54,234 bases of DNA from Gracilaria vermiculophylla. Taxonomy: Eukaryota; Rhodophyta; Florideophyceae; Gracilariales; Gracilariaceae. Location of the stretch: the NCBI GenBank assembly GCA_019155205.2, contig JAHNZQ020000004.1:3301677-3355910 (forward strand), in the 5' to 3' direction. A program made the translations under genes and the position numbers. Below are positions 43,778 to 54,145 of the stretch, piece after piece (positions within the stretch are counted from its first letter, which is position 1; every line of letters begins with the position of its first letter). The notes beneath the pieces are model-generated. The model searched no databases, was not told the origin of the DNA, and saw only the letters and a list, made by a program, of their open reading frames with translations.

Positions 43778-44351
43778 AATCCTGCCATCAGCCCAACGCT
43801 TGGAAGGCAAAATACCTCGAAGGTAAATAGAGCAGCTTTGCGCGGTTTCATTGCGATACTGTAATATGAGCAGTACTTTAGCGGAGTGGTGCAGATACCC
43901 CGGGAGGTCGGGCGCGTACGCACTGTTGCTCTCTCTCTTTTTGGCGTCCGTTATGCGTTCCAACATTTGCGCGATATCGTACTGTGATCTTCTTCGCGAC
44001 ACGTCTCTGAAGAATTTATTCCTGAGCCAATCATGCTCTATAGTCGCCCCTTTTCCTTCGTCATCCTTTGACAAACTTCCCATCATTACAGCCTCATTAG
44101 CAAGCCTCGCCCCAAGCACTTGCTTTCTCCCGCGCCTCTCTTGCCCACCTACTGACGCCGCTCTCCACGTTTGTTCTGATCGTTCTGCTGGTCACATGGG
44201 CGAGCTGTAAAAATCTGTTTGCGCATCAAGCTCATCCGCTTTTCCAACGGAAAGTGTGTTCTAAATTTTTATTTGTTCTTTTCGGTTGTACAGTTTCGGT
44301 TTGATGTTATCTCAGAGAGTGCAATTCCATATGATTCCCCTCCCATTGCTC
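43778..44351. other. Intergenic region, nothing recognised
   Basis: The frame 43851-44210 (+) of 119 codons and the overlapping minus frames have no domain and no preferred frame. Confidence 0.4.
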
Positions 44352-44640
44352 ATTATTGCGCAGACGACGTGCCCACTGCGCCGCCAGCACCGCCAGTACC
44401 ACCGCTAGCCCCGTTTTAGAACGAGCCCTGGATAGTGCCTCCCCCGCCTACAGTGCCCGAGGCTCCGTTAGCCACCGCACCGCTGAACACCTCGTTGCCG
44501 CCAAAGATACCGCCCAGGTTGTTCGCTGACAGCAGTGCACGTTGTTGCCGGTGCAGCCCGGTATTCCTCTTCAGTGGCAGGTGCGTGTTGGTTGCGACTA
44601 CACGTGGTAGGTTGCGGCAACTCGTGGTAATGTTATTTCT
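44352..44640 (-). pseudogene. Remnant of a glycine-rich extracellular-type protein
   Basis: The minus strand is open from about 44640 without an ATG and reads LSANNLGGIFGGNEVFSGAV, ANGASGTVGGGGTIQGSF, stop (TAA near 44418), NGASGGTGGAGGAVGTSSAQ, stop. The Gly/Ala/Ser-rich composition with short Asn-Gly-Ala-Ser repeats is typical of secreted adhesin-like or wall proteins. A repeated NGASG on both sides of the stop suggests one protein interrupted by it. The 5' part of the gene is not found. The family cannot be named from so little. Confidence 0.4.
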
Positions 44641-45582
44641 GCAATCGTGACAACCATTTCACCATTCCAGGCACAAACAGCGTCCATTGGCATGGCAGAT
44701 ACCTTCGACTTGTTTTGCTGCCGTTCGAATTGGTTTCTAGTTGCAGCGCTTGTCTGCACTACGTTTAGCTAAGACCAACCCATATCTATGATAATCAGAG
44801 AAACCATCGCGATCCGCATTGTTTGTGAACGTTCTTTGAAAGCACAATTGCGAACCCGCTGTGAACGATTGCGAACGTAACGCTTGCCTAAGGAGTTCGC
44901 GCTTCGACTGCTGATGCAGAAAGACGAACGAGGCTTCACTTACAAGGGCGCATGTGTTTCGCATGGAAAGCCTTTGACTGGCAACACTTCCTGTTTTGAC
45001 ATCGTGCAACCTCACAGAAAAGCTATCTTGAGCATCATATCTAGGCCGCGTACATCTTTTTCATAGTGGGGCAGCGCGGAGAGGTTCATGTTACGCACAC
45101 AGTTGCCTCCATGTCACTCGTACAGCTTCGGTTACACGGCAGAGCTAACAGTAATTGGAGACTCGCCATCTATGAGATGTGACCTTCTCTTTACAAGCCT
45201 CATAATGTTGTATGCATATCATTTATGCATGCACGCGCGATTGTGAGCATGAAATACCAAGCCATCGTAAGTCATAATTGCTCACTGCTCTTCTGCGAAA
45301 ATACGTGATATTGACAAACTTCGCTTTTCGGCGTGACACACGTCGCGAGGAATGGGTACCGCCGATAGATGCAGAGGTCGTGAAATTACGTATGTCGATC
45401 TTTCAGATGATCTACATCTGATAAACTTACAGTATACTCATCCATAATGTAAATGTTCTTTATTTCTAGTTAGTACCCAACGTACCCCAAGCTATAGGTG
45501 GTACCGGACAAGGAACAAATAAAACCTACTAGAACAGGGAGTTGTGGCGTCCTCAACACATTTTCTGAGCAGACAGGCTTGT
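44641..45582. other. Intergenic region, nothing recognised
   Basis: Only short frames without features are present between the glycine-rich remnant and the 3' end of the polytopic membrane-protein gene. Confidence 0.45.
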
Positions 45583-47103
45583 TCATTTTGCAGATACATA
45601 TTGACCCTCTTCTGGGATGAATTGTCTGTAGGTTCTCAAGTGCTGAGGATCTGCATACGTTCCAGCTCTCCTGATGCGCCCGTAGATTTGCGCCACAAGA
45701 CGGATGGCCTGTTCCTCCCTCGTCTCGGTGGTGGAGCCAGGTATATCCGTACTTTCCGGCACCTCCGCTTCATTCTTCATTACGTCTGCGGGAGAGGATG
45801 ATTCGCTTCCAGCATTTGAACCGTCGCTGGAATGAGGATTATGGAAACGATGAACCCATTTACGTATCCAGTCTTTTTCTTCTCTGTCGTGAACAGTCAA
45901 ATTTTGCTCTTGTTCGATAATAGTATCATCATTGCGATTGGATCTTTCAACTTCTCTTAGGTACAGAAAGACGAGCTCAACTTGCACAGGATATGGAATA
46001 GAATGGTTATTTTCATCAGACGCAAGTGCTAGGAGATCTTTTAGCGCGGCACGTAAGTAGCCTCTGCCTGTTGTTGAAAAAGCGTTGGGACCTGGAAGCC
46101 GTTGTTGAAGTTGACTTAGCATGGTAGCACAAGCCACTTCCTGACCAAAGTCGGGTCCACAAATCTTCATCAAAAGCTGATCATCCTCAAGATCCATACA
46201 GTATATCGCAAGATCCACGCGGATGCGAAAAGGAAGACTGCTTGGAGAATCTTGCCCTATATCGTAATTTGCGAGTTTACGAACGGCATAACTCACGGAC
46301 TGATTCCCAGAGTGGTGAAGACGTTGGAAATCTGTCTCACGTTCCTGAAGCTGGTGGAGCTTCATAATTTTGGACCAAGAGCTTTCGCTGAATAAGGTGT
46401 CCAGTAGTTGTCGATCGCCTATTCGCAACCAGAAACTGACCATATTGAGATATTCGGGAAAAGCCAGCATGGTCCACAAATTGGAGTCGACGGCAAGCGG
46501 GATGAGTTTGTCGAGTGCGAACCGCAGTAGGTCCTTCTCTTCCTTTGAAAAAGACATGAGAGACCAGACCAGAAGGATAATCAGCCTAAATGACGAGCTG
46601 CTGGAAAAGCCGCGTGAGCCGATGGAAACGGCAGTTATCAAAGCAGCTAGGTACAGACCATAAGTGTACTGAGATGGCTTTTCAAATGCGAGCACCATTG
46701 CCCACAGACAGGCACCTATCAGTATGAAAAACACTATCATGCGAAGAATTATTTTGACGCGGGGAAAGCAAGTATTGTGACGGTGACGGTAACTAAGCAG
46801 GTCAATAATGTCAATAGCGAGTATGCACAGGGCGACCCCGGCCAGAACGAGAAAGCCTGGGCCTTGTGCAGAGATTATTGACTTCCCTTCCGCTTCCGAC
46901 TCAATTGTATTCCGCGTGATGTGTTCACCGGAGTATGGAACCGCTCCGACGACGATCAAAGCGGGCAGCATCAACCCAAAAAGACGGGCAACATGCCTCA
47001 TGGTTGCGGTGCAAGTAGTACTGTAGCTTAACAGAAGAGAAATGAGAAAGATTACACCAAGTATGGTTGTCGTGAGGCGGGCGCGAGTGGGAACGCGCTC
47101 CAA
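45583..47103 (-). CDS. Polytopic membrane protein with large helical C-terminal domain (unknown family)
   Basis: An intact 506-codon frame with ATG at 47103. About six hydrophobic segments are visible: residues 11-29 (TILGVIFLISLLLSYS), 39-56 (ARLFGLMLPALIVVGAV), 82-103 (FLVLAGVALCILAIDIIDLL), 118-139 (LRMIVFFILIGACLWAMVLAF), 148-165 (YGLYLAALITAVSIG) and 172-187 (RLIILLVWSLMSF). The remaining 300 residues are soluble and mostly helical with Leu-rich stretches, followed by an acidic, Ser-rich low-complexity segment (DGSNAGSESSSPADVMKNEA) and a short basic C-terminus. I do not recognise the family. It is the longest undamaged non-transposon frame in the window and is likely a real host gene. 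An alternative start at Met35 would drop the first helix. Nothing around it points to a pathway. Confidence 0.65.
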   Translation of the reverse strand: MERVPTRARLTTTILGVIFLISLLLSYSTTCTATMRHVARLFGLMLPALIVVGAVPYSGEHITRNTIESEAEGKSIISAQGPGFLVLAGVALCILAIDIIDLLSYRHRHNTCFPRVKIILRMIVFFILIGACLWAMVLAFEKPSQYTYGLYLAALITAVSIGSRGFSSSSSFRLIILLVWSLMSFSKEEKDLLRFALDKLIPLAVDSNLWTMLAFPEYLNMVSFWLRIGDRQLLDTLFSESSWSKIMKLHQLQERETDFQRLHHSGNQSVSYAVRKLANYDIGQDSPSSLPFRIRVDLAIYCMDLEDDQLLMKICGPDFGQEVACATMLSQLQQRLPGPNAFSTTGRGYLRAALKDLLALASDENNHSIPYPVQVELVFLYLREVERSNRNDDTIIEQEQNLTVHDREEKDWIRKWVHRFHNPHSSDGSNAGSESSSPADVMKNEAEVPESTDIPGSTTETREEQAIRLVAQIYGRIRRAGTYADPQHLRTYRQFIPEEGQYVSAK

Positions 47104-48550
47104 CAGAGAACCCGATGGGGCAAGGTGGAGAGGGAGTGTGCCAGAGAGCTCCGAGCGCGGCCATATGTAAGAGAGAGGCTGTCGGGAACGCGGAGCAATG
47201 AGCGAGCATTAGATATTGTTCATTGCTGGTGAGGGAGAGGGAGAGACTTTCCATTGGAGCGCGGCACAGCTCACAGTGGTTGTAGCGTGCAGAGAGTACT
47301 TTCACAGTGGTGCAAATCTTTATATGGTGCGAACTACAGGACAGCACACAGTTCACACTGGGACAGCAATGTGCAAACGTGTCGCGTCCTCCTGGCGCAG
47401 GACGCGTCAGAGATCAACGGGCTGTAGCTACAGAGAACGTGTCACAGAACGAGAGTCAAGGCCTGCCTCCGAGCGGCCACGCCATGAGCCCGCCGGCGGT
47501 CGTCATGCATTTGATTTATTTTGTGCAGCCTACAGGGTGCAATGCACGTGCATAGCACGTTGCTGCCTCGCTGCACCTTGCTCAGGTCAAACTGTAGTGA
47601 CACGGGCTGTAATAGTGCTTGGGCCAAAACTGTTGCGAACAACAGCGTCGAAAAAAGATAGGAGACCATCTTCTGGAGTGCATATCTACTTTATCTCATG
47701 AAAAGATGGACGTAAGAATAACTGCACTACGTGGTACCTTAGACACCAGATCAGCCGTCTTCCGAAACATGGCATGTTGTGTCCAGCTGTGCACAGTGTG
47801 CACAGCACTCTGTGCACTCAGTCGTGTGTGCTGTCACGCGAATGCTGATTTTTGAACGAGGAATGGTGATGATCGCCAAAAGCGCTACCGCTTTCGTTCG
47901 TCTCAAGGGCTATCAACGTGGACCTTTGCGGTTCGCCAGGTTTTGGCACTCTGGACGGATGCTCCCAGGCGCGCTGCGAAGTTTTGATTGGATTTCCCCA
48001 ACAAATAATTATTACAACATGTTACGATTTAAAGTACGTCTTTCTCTCATTGTACCTTATATTGAACGATATGATCAAAACGCAGTCAATGAAACATTTT
48101 TATTCATCTGTAGCAAACAATGCACAAAAGCAATACGTACTGTAATGCGCAAAACGTCATCTATTGCGCAAAGAACAACAAAACGTATAACGTACATCAA
48201 ACGGTTCTGTCCACAAAACAGCGATAAGTACAGGCAGCACTTATAAAGACATTTCATCTTCCTTTCCGTTTGAGACCATGTAGCCTTCGTCAATATAGAT
48301 TTTATTAAATCCCAGCTAGACCCTCTAACGCAACACTTCCCAAGATGCAAAATATCACCTCGGCGATATAGAAAGATTCTGTAGACCAAACCGAACAGTG
48401 ATAATACAAGAAACCAAAATCGATACACTCTTGTAAAACCCGCGCCATATGCCAACCATCGTAGCAGTTCTTTAGATATTTAACAAAGTTATAGAAACAG
48501 ATACGATCCATTAGTCCACACCTTCAGCTTTGCTCTATCATGCGCCAAAC
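47104..48550. other. Upstream region of the membrane-protein gene, no further gene
   Basis: The 161-codon frame 47216-47701 (+) and the 155-codon frame 47779-48246 (+) lack features and are probably chance frames; 48075-48455 (-) is hydrophobic but AT-driven. GTGCACAG at 47789 and 47798 with CTGTGCAC at 47810 can form a small hairpin. Confidence 0.45.
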
Positions 48551-49490
48551 ATGGTCAAGTGCCTTCGTCTTTTTGAACTTGAACTTGATCAGGTCTATGC
48601 CCTGAAACATAAAAGTCGGTCTCTAAGAAAACTTTTTAACACAATCAAACACTCTCTTGAAGCACCACGGTCAGCTCTACAACAATATTTGACCCGCAAA
48701 CGACATGGAAACATTAGAACTATCAAAAATGTCAGTGCAGCAAAAGGAAGCCGTACAGAGAGAGGCTTCAAAGGAAATTCTATCCGCTTCTCAACTGAAA
48801 TCTTCACATAACTTATCCTTCGGGATTCATCGACTTCAGCAATTAATAGCAGAAGGCAAACAACTTCAATACCAGAAAATGGTAATGGGTCGATTTATTC
48901 ATCAAATGCATAAAGTTGCTAGAGTAGAATATACACGTTGCAATATATCTTTGCAGAGACGACTTCTGGTAGAAAGTGTTTTTCAGTGAGGAAAAAAGAG
49001 GTTTGCTTTAGACAGCCCGGATGAGTATGCATACCACTGGTATCATCTTTGATTGCACCCTTCACGATTCTTCAAGCGTTAAAATGGAAGTGATTCCGTT
49101 ATGATATGTTGAGCGATAACTTTTCATGGTTTTTATAAATGGTAGTCAGAAATCAACAAAAGTACTGCAAAGGACTGGAGTCTAATGTAGGGCCATGGGT
49201 AGGCGGTAGTTTTTGCGAGCGGCTAGCGTCGCAATTTCAACAAGACAATGCATCAATACACATGTCTTTTAATACAAAAAACTGGCTACATTCGGAAAGT
49301 ATACCCTTTCTACATTAGTCTGAGAAGTTTGGTGATTTTAAAACATGGAGTGTGTCTGGGGATAAGTGAGAAGGCACATTATTTTACGCACATGCCAAGC
49401 GGTGTAACAATGTACCAGAGTTCAAATAAGCTATCATTGCTGTATTGGAAACTTTATATGGTAATTTTATTCAGTAGCTTTATAGGTGTG
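48551..49490 (+). pseudogene. Tc1/mariner-type transposase (decayed, nearly full length)
   Basis: Across several frames the following blocks appear in order: an N-terminal helix-turn-helix-like stretch with ELELDQVYALKHKSRSLRKL and RKRHGNIRTIKNVSA; QREASKEILSASQLKSSHNL; HKVARVEYTRC before the core; FSEEKR then LDSPDEYAYHWYHL (48984-49045), matching FSDEKxF-x-LDxPDxxxxxW with the first catalytic Asp changed to Glu; FQQDNASIHM (49235-49264) with the second catalytic Asp; and the C-terminal CNNVPEFK, then AIIAVLETLYGNFIQ. These proteins cut and paste DNA at TA sites. Frameshifts near 48740 and 49000 and many stops make this copy dead. Terminal inverted repeats were not located. Confidence 0.75.
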
Positions 49491-49817
49491 TAAGAGCTCA
49501 ACATATATTGCCTGGGAAATTTAATTTGACTTCCAACCTGGCAATTGAAGCCGATCTCATTTCCGTTTTTGTCCGGTAGGCCTAACGTTTAATACGACAT
49601 ATGAAAGCTAAGCCTTTTGCCTTTTTGTAAACCACCTCCTGGCTTCTACAACAGGAAACAGAAGTCGTTGTAAGCAAAAACAAAGTCTCGTTTCCAATGA
49701 TACTGTTTTTGCATATACTTTTAATATCTTGCGCGTGTCCAGCCCGTGTTGAACCACGGAATTGGCGTACGAAGAGCATATATGAGGCTAAAATTCTTTT
49801 TTCATTTTTCATTCTTT

Positions 49818-51345
49818 TCAGACTTCGAGATCGTCCGAGGACGATCCGTAGACTTCTTTTCTGACTTGATCCCTCACGGCGTCTGTTGACTTTAAGACAC
49901 ACTGATTGCAAAAAACACAGATCAAAGCTTGCTTTAAGATGTGCAAGAGGCAGAGATCTTGCGCCTTTGCTTGCGACTGCTCTAAATGCTCCAGCAGTGC
50001 CTTTCTACGCCTACCCAGCTCAACAAGGGGACGAAGGTCTGCGGCACTTTCTAGGCATGAACGGTCTCTCTTGCTTTCCATAAAAGCCCGCAGTACTGAA
50101 TCCGACGTCGAATGGCGTCCATATGAAATGTCAACCCTCGCAATGCCCGGCTCAACACCGTCAGATTCCAAAGCCAAGCTGCGGTAGTCTTTCAAGAAAT
50201 CTCTCACCAAAAACTGCAAATTATCGATATATATACCCTTTAAGTCGTTCATAAATCGGCGCTTATGATTTGGGAAATAATTGTACCTCCATTGTAATGG
50301 ACCCACAAACCTGGTTTCTGAAACGCACTGCGGATGTTTCCGACTGTCATTGAATCCGAAAGTGCCACGGTTGGTGCGTAGCAGATCTCAAATATGTCAA
50401 CAACTACCTTGCCTCTAGATAGACGGTGCCGTTCACGCTGCATGTAAGATTTAAAATGCATTGATTACAGAAACGTCAAACGGTTAAAGAATGTGACTAA
50501 AATGTATTGGAAGAGCCACCAATAAGATATGGTCTTTTCGCAAGAATAGAAGCGTACGATACTGAACATGACCGGAATATCCATCAAGAATATAAAGCAA
50601 GTGATTCCCTCCTTTTCGAAGATCTTTGGAATCTTTACCCCAATTTGTAGCCCAGTTCTAGATTATTGAAGAACTCACACCAGGAATCTCTCGTTGCTAA
50701 ATAGAACAAGGAGAAAGAAATTGATGCAACGTTTGAACACTGCCGTCGACAATGTGGTAGTGAGCTTCTTTTTGTCCAATCACGATTACAGGCTTCCAAG
50801 CTTTTCCATCTGCATATACCATGGGCATACCGATGATGCAACCAAACTTCCCTTTTAAGCATGTGCCGCACGAAACGAATACTGAGCCACTTGTACCTAT
50901 TCCCTTAGGCAATTATCTTTTCATCATTTTTGAAATAGAAACCCCAGATTCGTCGATATTGAAAACCTGTTTCGGTTCCTTAATTCCAAAACGGTCCGTT
51001 ACCGATTCCACTAGTGCAATATGTCGAGCCAGCATTTCGGGGATATCGGCATGTCGGGAAGGCTCGACATCTCGAACGGGGAGTTATTTCAAGTCATGAC
51101 GTTTGATAAACCCATCACGCCACCCAGAAGGAGGCTTCCCGTCTTCAAAGTTAATGCGATTCTGTCGGGAATTCGTTAAAGACTTCACAAAACACTGCAC
51201 CAATTCTTATAATGAATATATTGCCAACGGCGTATTGTTGCGGATATAGTGCGTCATCGTGTCCAATATTATTTTTCCTTCCTCAGTATTGAGTACCGGC
51301 GGACGCCTCGGACCACAAACTGGTATAACGATTGTTTCGGAGACG
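49818..51345 (-). pseudogene. pogo/Tigger-type (CENP-B-like, DDE_1) transposase, decayed
   Basis: One frame from about 51345 down to 50697 reads RRPPVLNTEEGKIILDTMTH and NFEDGKPPSGWRDGFIKRH, the CENP-B-type DNA-binding half, then QVFNIDESGVSISKM (first catalytic Asp) and KGIGTSGSVFVSCGTC ... GMPMVYADGKAWKPVIVIG of the DDE core. It is broken by three TAA stops. After a frameshift, LLYILDGYSGHVQYR (second Asp), ALPIHFSHIL and MTVGNIRSAFQKPGLW follow, all standard pogo blocks. The last part (50306-49818) is an open 162-codon C-terminal tail rich in charged residues. Such enzymes move DNA transposons flanked by TA. The copy is inactive. Confidence 0.75.
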
Positions 51346-52421
51346 GTAGGGAATTCAAAGTGAGCGGTACGGATTCGAACTTTGTACCAGTGACGAATAC
51401 AATTTTTTGAAAAGTTTTATTCACAATACATCACATAATAACTCAATCTTTGATGAAAATGGGCATATAATGCTTCTTTGAGTTTTTTTGAGTAGATGCG
51501 GTTAGATACATGGATGGCTGAGACGGCAGCGAGTGTAATCCTTCAGTTGAAAAGATACCGTGTTGAAGAATTTTCGAAAGTTCAATATTTTGGTTCTTGA
51601 ATATATCGATTTTCTTCTTTAATGTATTCCAGTCATGGATTTGATTTGCAGAGAGCCGCCGGGTAATAACATTCCATAGAACTGAGACACAGGTTTTAGG
51701 AAGTGTTTGTGGCTTGTCGTCATGGTTTGGGATGTGAAAGTGTTTCGGTCTGTTTTTTTGGCCAGAATTAGGAACTCGGGGTGTTGCTCTCTAATCAAGG
51801 AAGCACTCCGACTGAAGTACTTTTCCGAATATTAGAAAAGTAGACTGTACTGAAAGCTGTAGTTTTATATTTCGTTTTCTATCAGAAATGGCCGAAAACG
51901 GTCATAAATTTTTGAGTGAGAAAGTAGCGTTGCCTGCTCTATTTTCTGTGGGTCGCATTCGAAAAAAAAACAGCCTTTACAGGCGGTATATGAAACGAGG
52001 TATTAAATATTTTCCAACGGATGACATGTTGAACTATTACCCAGGAATATACTTGCTTTAATGTATAAGAAAGAGGGTGCTACTCAATACTTGGCAGCGC
52101 TTAGATGCACTTTAAGTGTACTTATTGTTCATAAGTTTAATTTTAACTCTTTTGTATCACTAGGTACAGAGCAGATGTATAGTACGTTTCAAAGACATAT
52201 TACGTCTCAGAAGTGCGCGGAAACTGTATTGTAGGCTTTGTTTTGCACATCGTCAATAAAAAATTGTTTCAAAAAGATATGTACGCTGTCTTCTTCCTGG
52301 TAAAAATGACTCAAATCCCTCAACTTTCTAGGCAGGTACAGCTTCACATCATCAAGTCAAATCTCAATAAACACTATAACAGTGCTATTGCTCAAGACCA
52401 TTAGCGTTCTAGAGTCCCAAG
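51346..52421. other. AT-rich region right of the pogo-like gene, no gene recognised
   Basis: An open minus-strand stretch (about 51480-51790) reads VLWNVITRRLSANQIHDWNT, a little like the C-terminus of Tc1 transposases. A 57-codon frame with ATG at 51893 (+) has no known features. Neither is firm. Confidence 0.4.
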
Positions 52422-52975
52422 TGTAGTACAGTGGCTCCTACGGAATTATGGTGGTTTGCCCTTATGGCATAATATTCCTAAGGAGGGTTCGTAATTTATT
52501 AGCTGGGCCACGTGGTGCATAATATTGCCTGCGTGCGCTACAGTATCCTTAAGGTACGGTAGAATTTATTATTTATTTTAGATATTTTATGCAGGGAATT
52601 AGCACAGTAGTGCGACCTGCCGAGGAGGGCTCCCGGCTAGATATTTAAGCTGCCGGTTGAGCTCCACCTCTGGGGAAGTAAAGACAAGCACCCTTGAGTC
52701 TTCTTCTACATTTTCCGGTTGGAGTCTCTCGTCTATTCACGCAGGTTTCTAAGCCGCCGATCCCCAGGTCGCATCATAGCAGCGCCTGTAGGAGCATTGT
52801 CCGCCCAGTGAACCTCCCCCTCCGCTTGGTGTTTGCGGATCCCTTATAGAATTCCCCCGGCTCGCGACAGCGGATACCGGAGACCACCTTTAGGAATACG
52901 CGCCTTTGGAGTCACTAAAAACTCCTAACGGACGTTGTGCTTTACTACCTCGACAGGAGAGCTGACAGTACCACA
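52422..52975 (+). repeat. Solo LTR of the gypsy family, duplication CCAAG
   Basis: 554 bp from TGTAGTACAGTGGC to GACAGTACCACA, flanked by CCAAG on both sides (52417-52421, 52976-52980). There is no primer site after it and no polypurine tract before it, so it is a solo LTR left by recombination. It looks close to the copy at 53571. Confidence 0.95.
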
Positions 52976-53284
52976 CCAAGGGCTAATGTTCTTAAAACGC
53001 AAACACTTTATCGACTAAAAAGATCTCTTCGACTCTCTAAAAAGCTCTGTCCAGCAGAAAAAATATGAAATAAAAGAAAACTGAGAATCACATAAGCATT
53101 GGAGAAACATTGGATTAAATGTCCATCACAACGTTTCAAAATCGATTATACGGAAAGAAATAACAATCAGGAATTTAGATGGGTATAAAAATCTGAAAAA
53201 CCTTGCTCTCTTCGATACTATCACAAACAAAAGAAGGATAAATTGTACGCTGAAAAAGCGTGCTGGAAAAAATAATAGGAAAAT

Positions 53285-53570
53285 GTTATTTTAATCGATG
53301 AAAAGAAGTTCAATCGGGACGGACTAGACTACTACGGATGTTATTGGCATGATTTTGGAAAAAAACGTTCTGATATTTATACCAGGCATTCTTGTGAAAG
53401 ATCCTTAATGATCTGGGCGGGTATTTCTATAAAAGATCTCACGGACATCTCATGTACTGAGAGGACCATGAACGCGGAAAAATATCAAGAGATGCTATAC
53501 AATTTTTTGCCACCGTTTGGTTTCTGTTTTCATAAAGATAGCTTCATTATTCAACAGGACGATCCACCAG
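53285..53570 (+). pseudogene. Tc1/mariner transposase core fragment, cut by a gypsy LTR
   Basis: A 95-codon stretch without stops reads VILIDEKKFNRDGLDYYGCY (first catalytic Asp in the DEKKF motif), WHDFGKKRSD, RSLMIWAGISIKDLTDI, ERTMNAEKYQEMLYNFLPPF and SFIIQQDDPPV (second catalytic Asp). It stops at 53570, where the gypsy LTR begins, so the third acidic residue is lost or lies beyond the window. Upstream (52981-53284) only scattered traces are seen. It belongs to another subfamily or copy than the transposase at 48551. The lack of stops in the core suggests that it was cut fairly recently. Confidence 0.75.
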
Positions 53571-54123
53571 TGTAGTACACTAGCTCCTAAGGGAATAGGG
53601 TGGTTGGGCCTTATGGTATAATATTCCTAAGGAGGGCTCGTATTTTATTAGCTGGGCCACGTGGTGCATAGTCCCGCCCACGTGCCCTACAGTATCCTTG
53701 AGGGGCGGTAGAATTGTTATTTATTTTAGTTAATTTATGCAGGTAATTAGTACAGTAGCGAGACCTGCCGAGGCGGGCTTCCGGCTTGATATTTAATCTG
53801 CCGATTGACCTCCACCTCTTGGGAAGTAAAGACAAGCCCCCTTGAGTCTTCATCTACTTTCCCGGTTGAAGTCTCTCGTTGATCAACACAAGTTTCTAAG
53901 CCGCCGATCCCCAGGTCGCATCATAGCAGCGCCTGTAGGAGCATTGTCCGCCCAGTGAACCTTCCCCTCCGCTTGGTGTGTGCGGATCCCTTTCAGAATT
54001 CCCCCGGCTCGCGACAGCGGATACCGGAGACCACCTTTAGGAATACGCGCCTTTGGAGTCACCTAAAAACTCCTATCGGACGTTGTGCTTTATTACCTCG
54101 ACAGGAGGGCTGACAGTACCACA
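53571..54123 (+). repeat. 5' LTR of gypsy copy C
   Basis: 553 bp from TGTAGTACACT to GACAGTACCACA. It interrupts the Tc1/mariner core fragment right after the QQDDPP motif. Confidence 0.95.
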
Positions 54124-54125
54124 AC

Positions 54126-54145
54126 TGGTCTCCCGACTTAGAAGG
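54126..54145 (+). promoter_or_regulatory. Primer-binding site of gypsy copy C
   Basis: TGGTCTCCCGACTTAGAAGG, two bases after the LTR, identical to the site in copy B1. Confidence 0.7.

Noticed and set aside
47216..48246. 161- and 155-codon plus-strand frames upstream of the membrane-protein gene
   Set aside because: No domain, signal peptide or composition typical of a protein; probably chance frames in the upstream region.
51480..51790. Minus-strand open stretch resembling a Tc1 transposase C-terminus
   Set aside because: Only the block around VLWNVITRRLSANQ is similar; no catalytic motifs lie upstream of it on that strand, so it is not listed as a gene.
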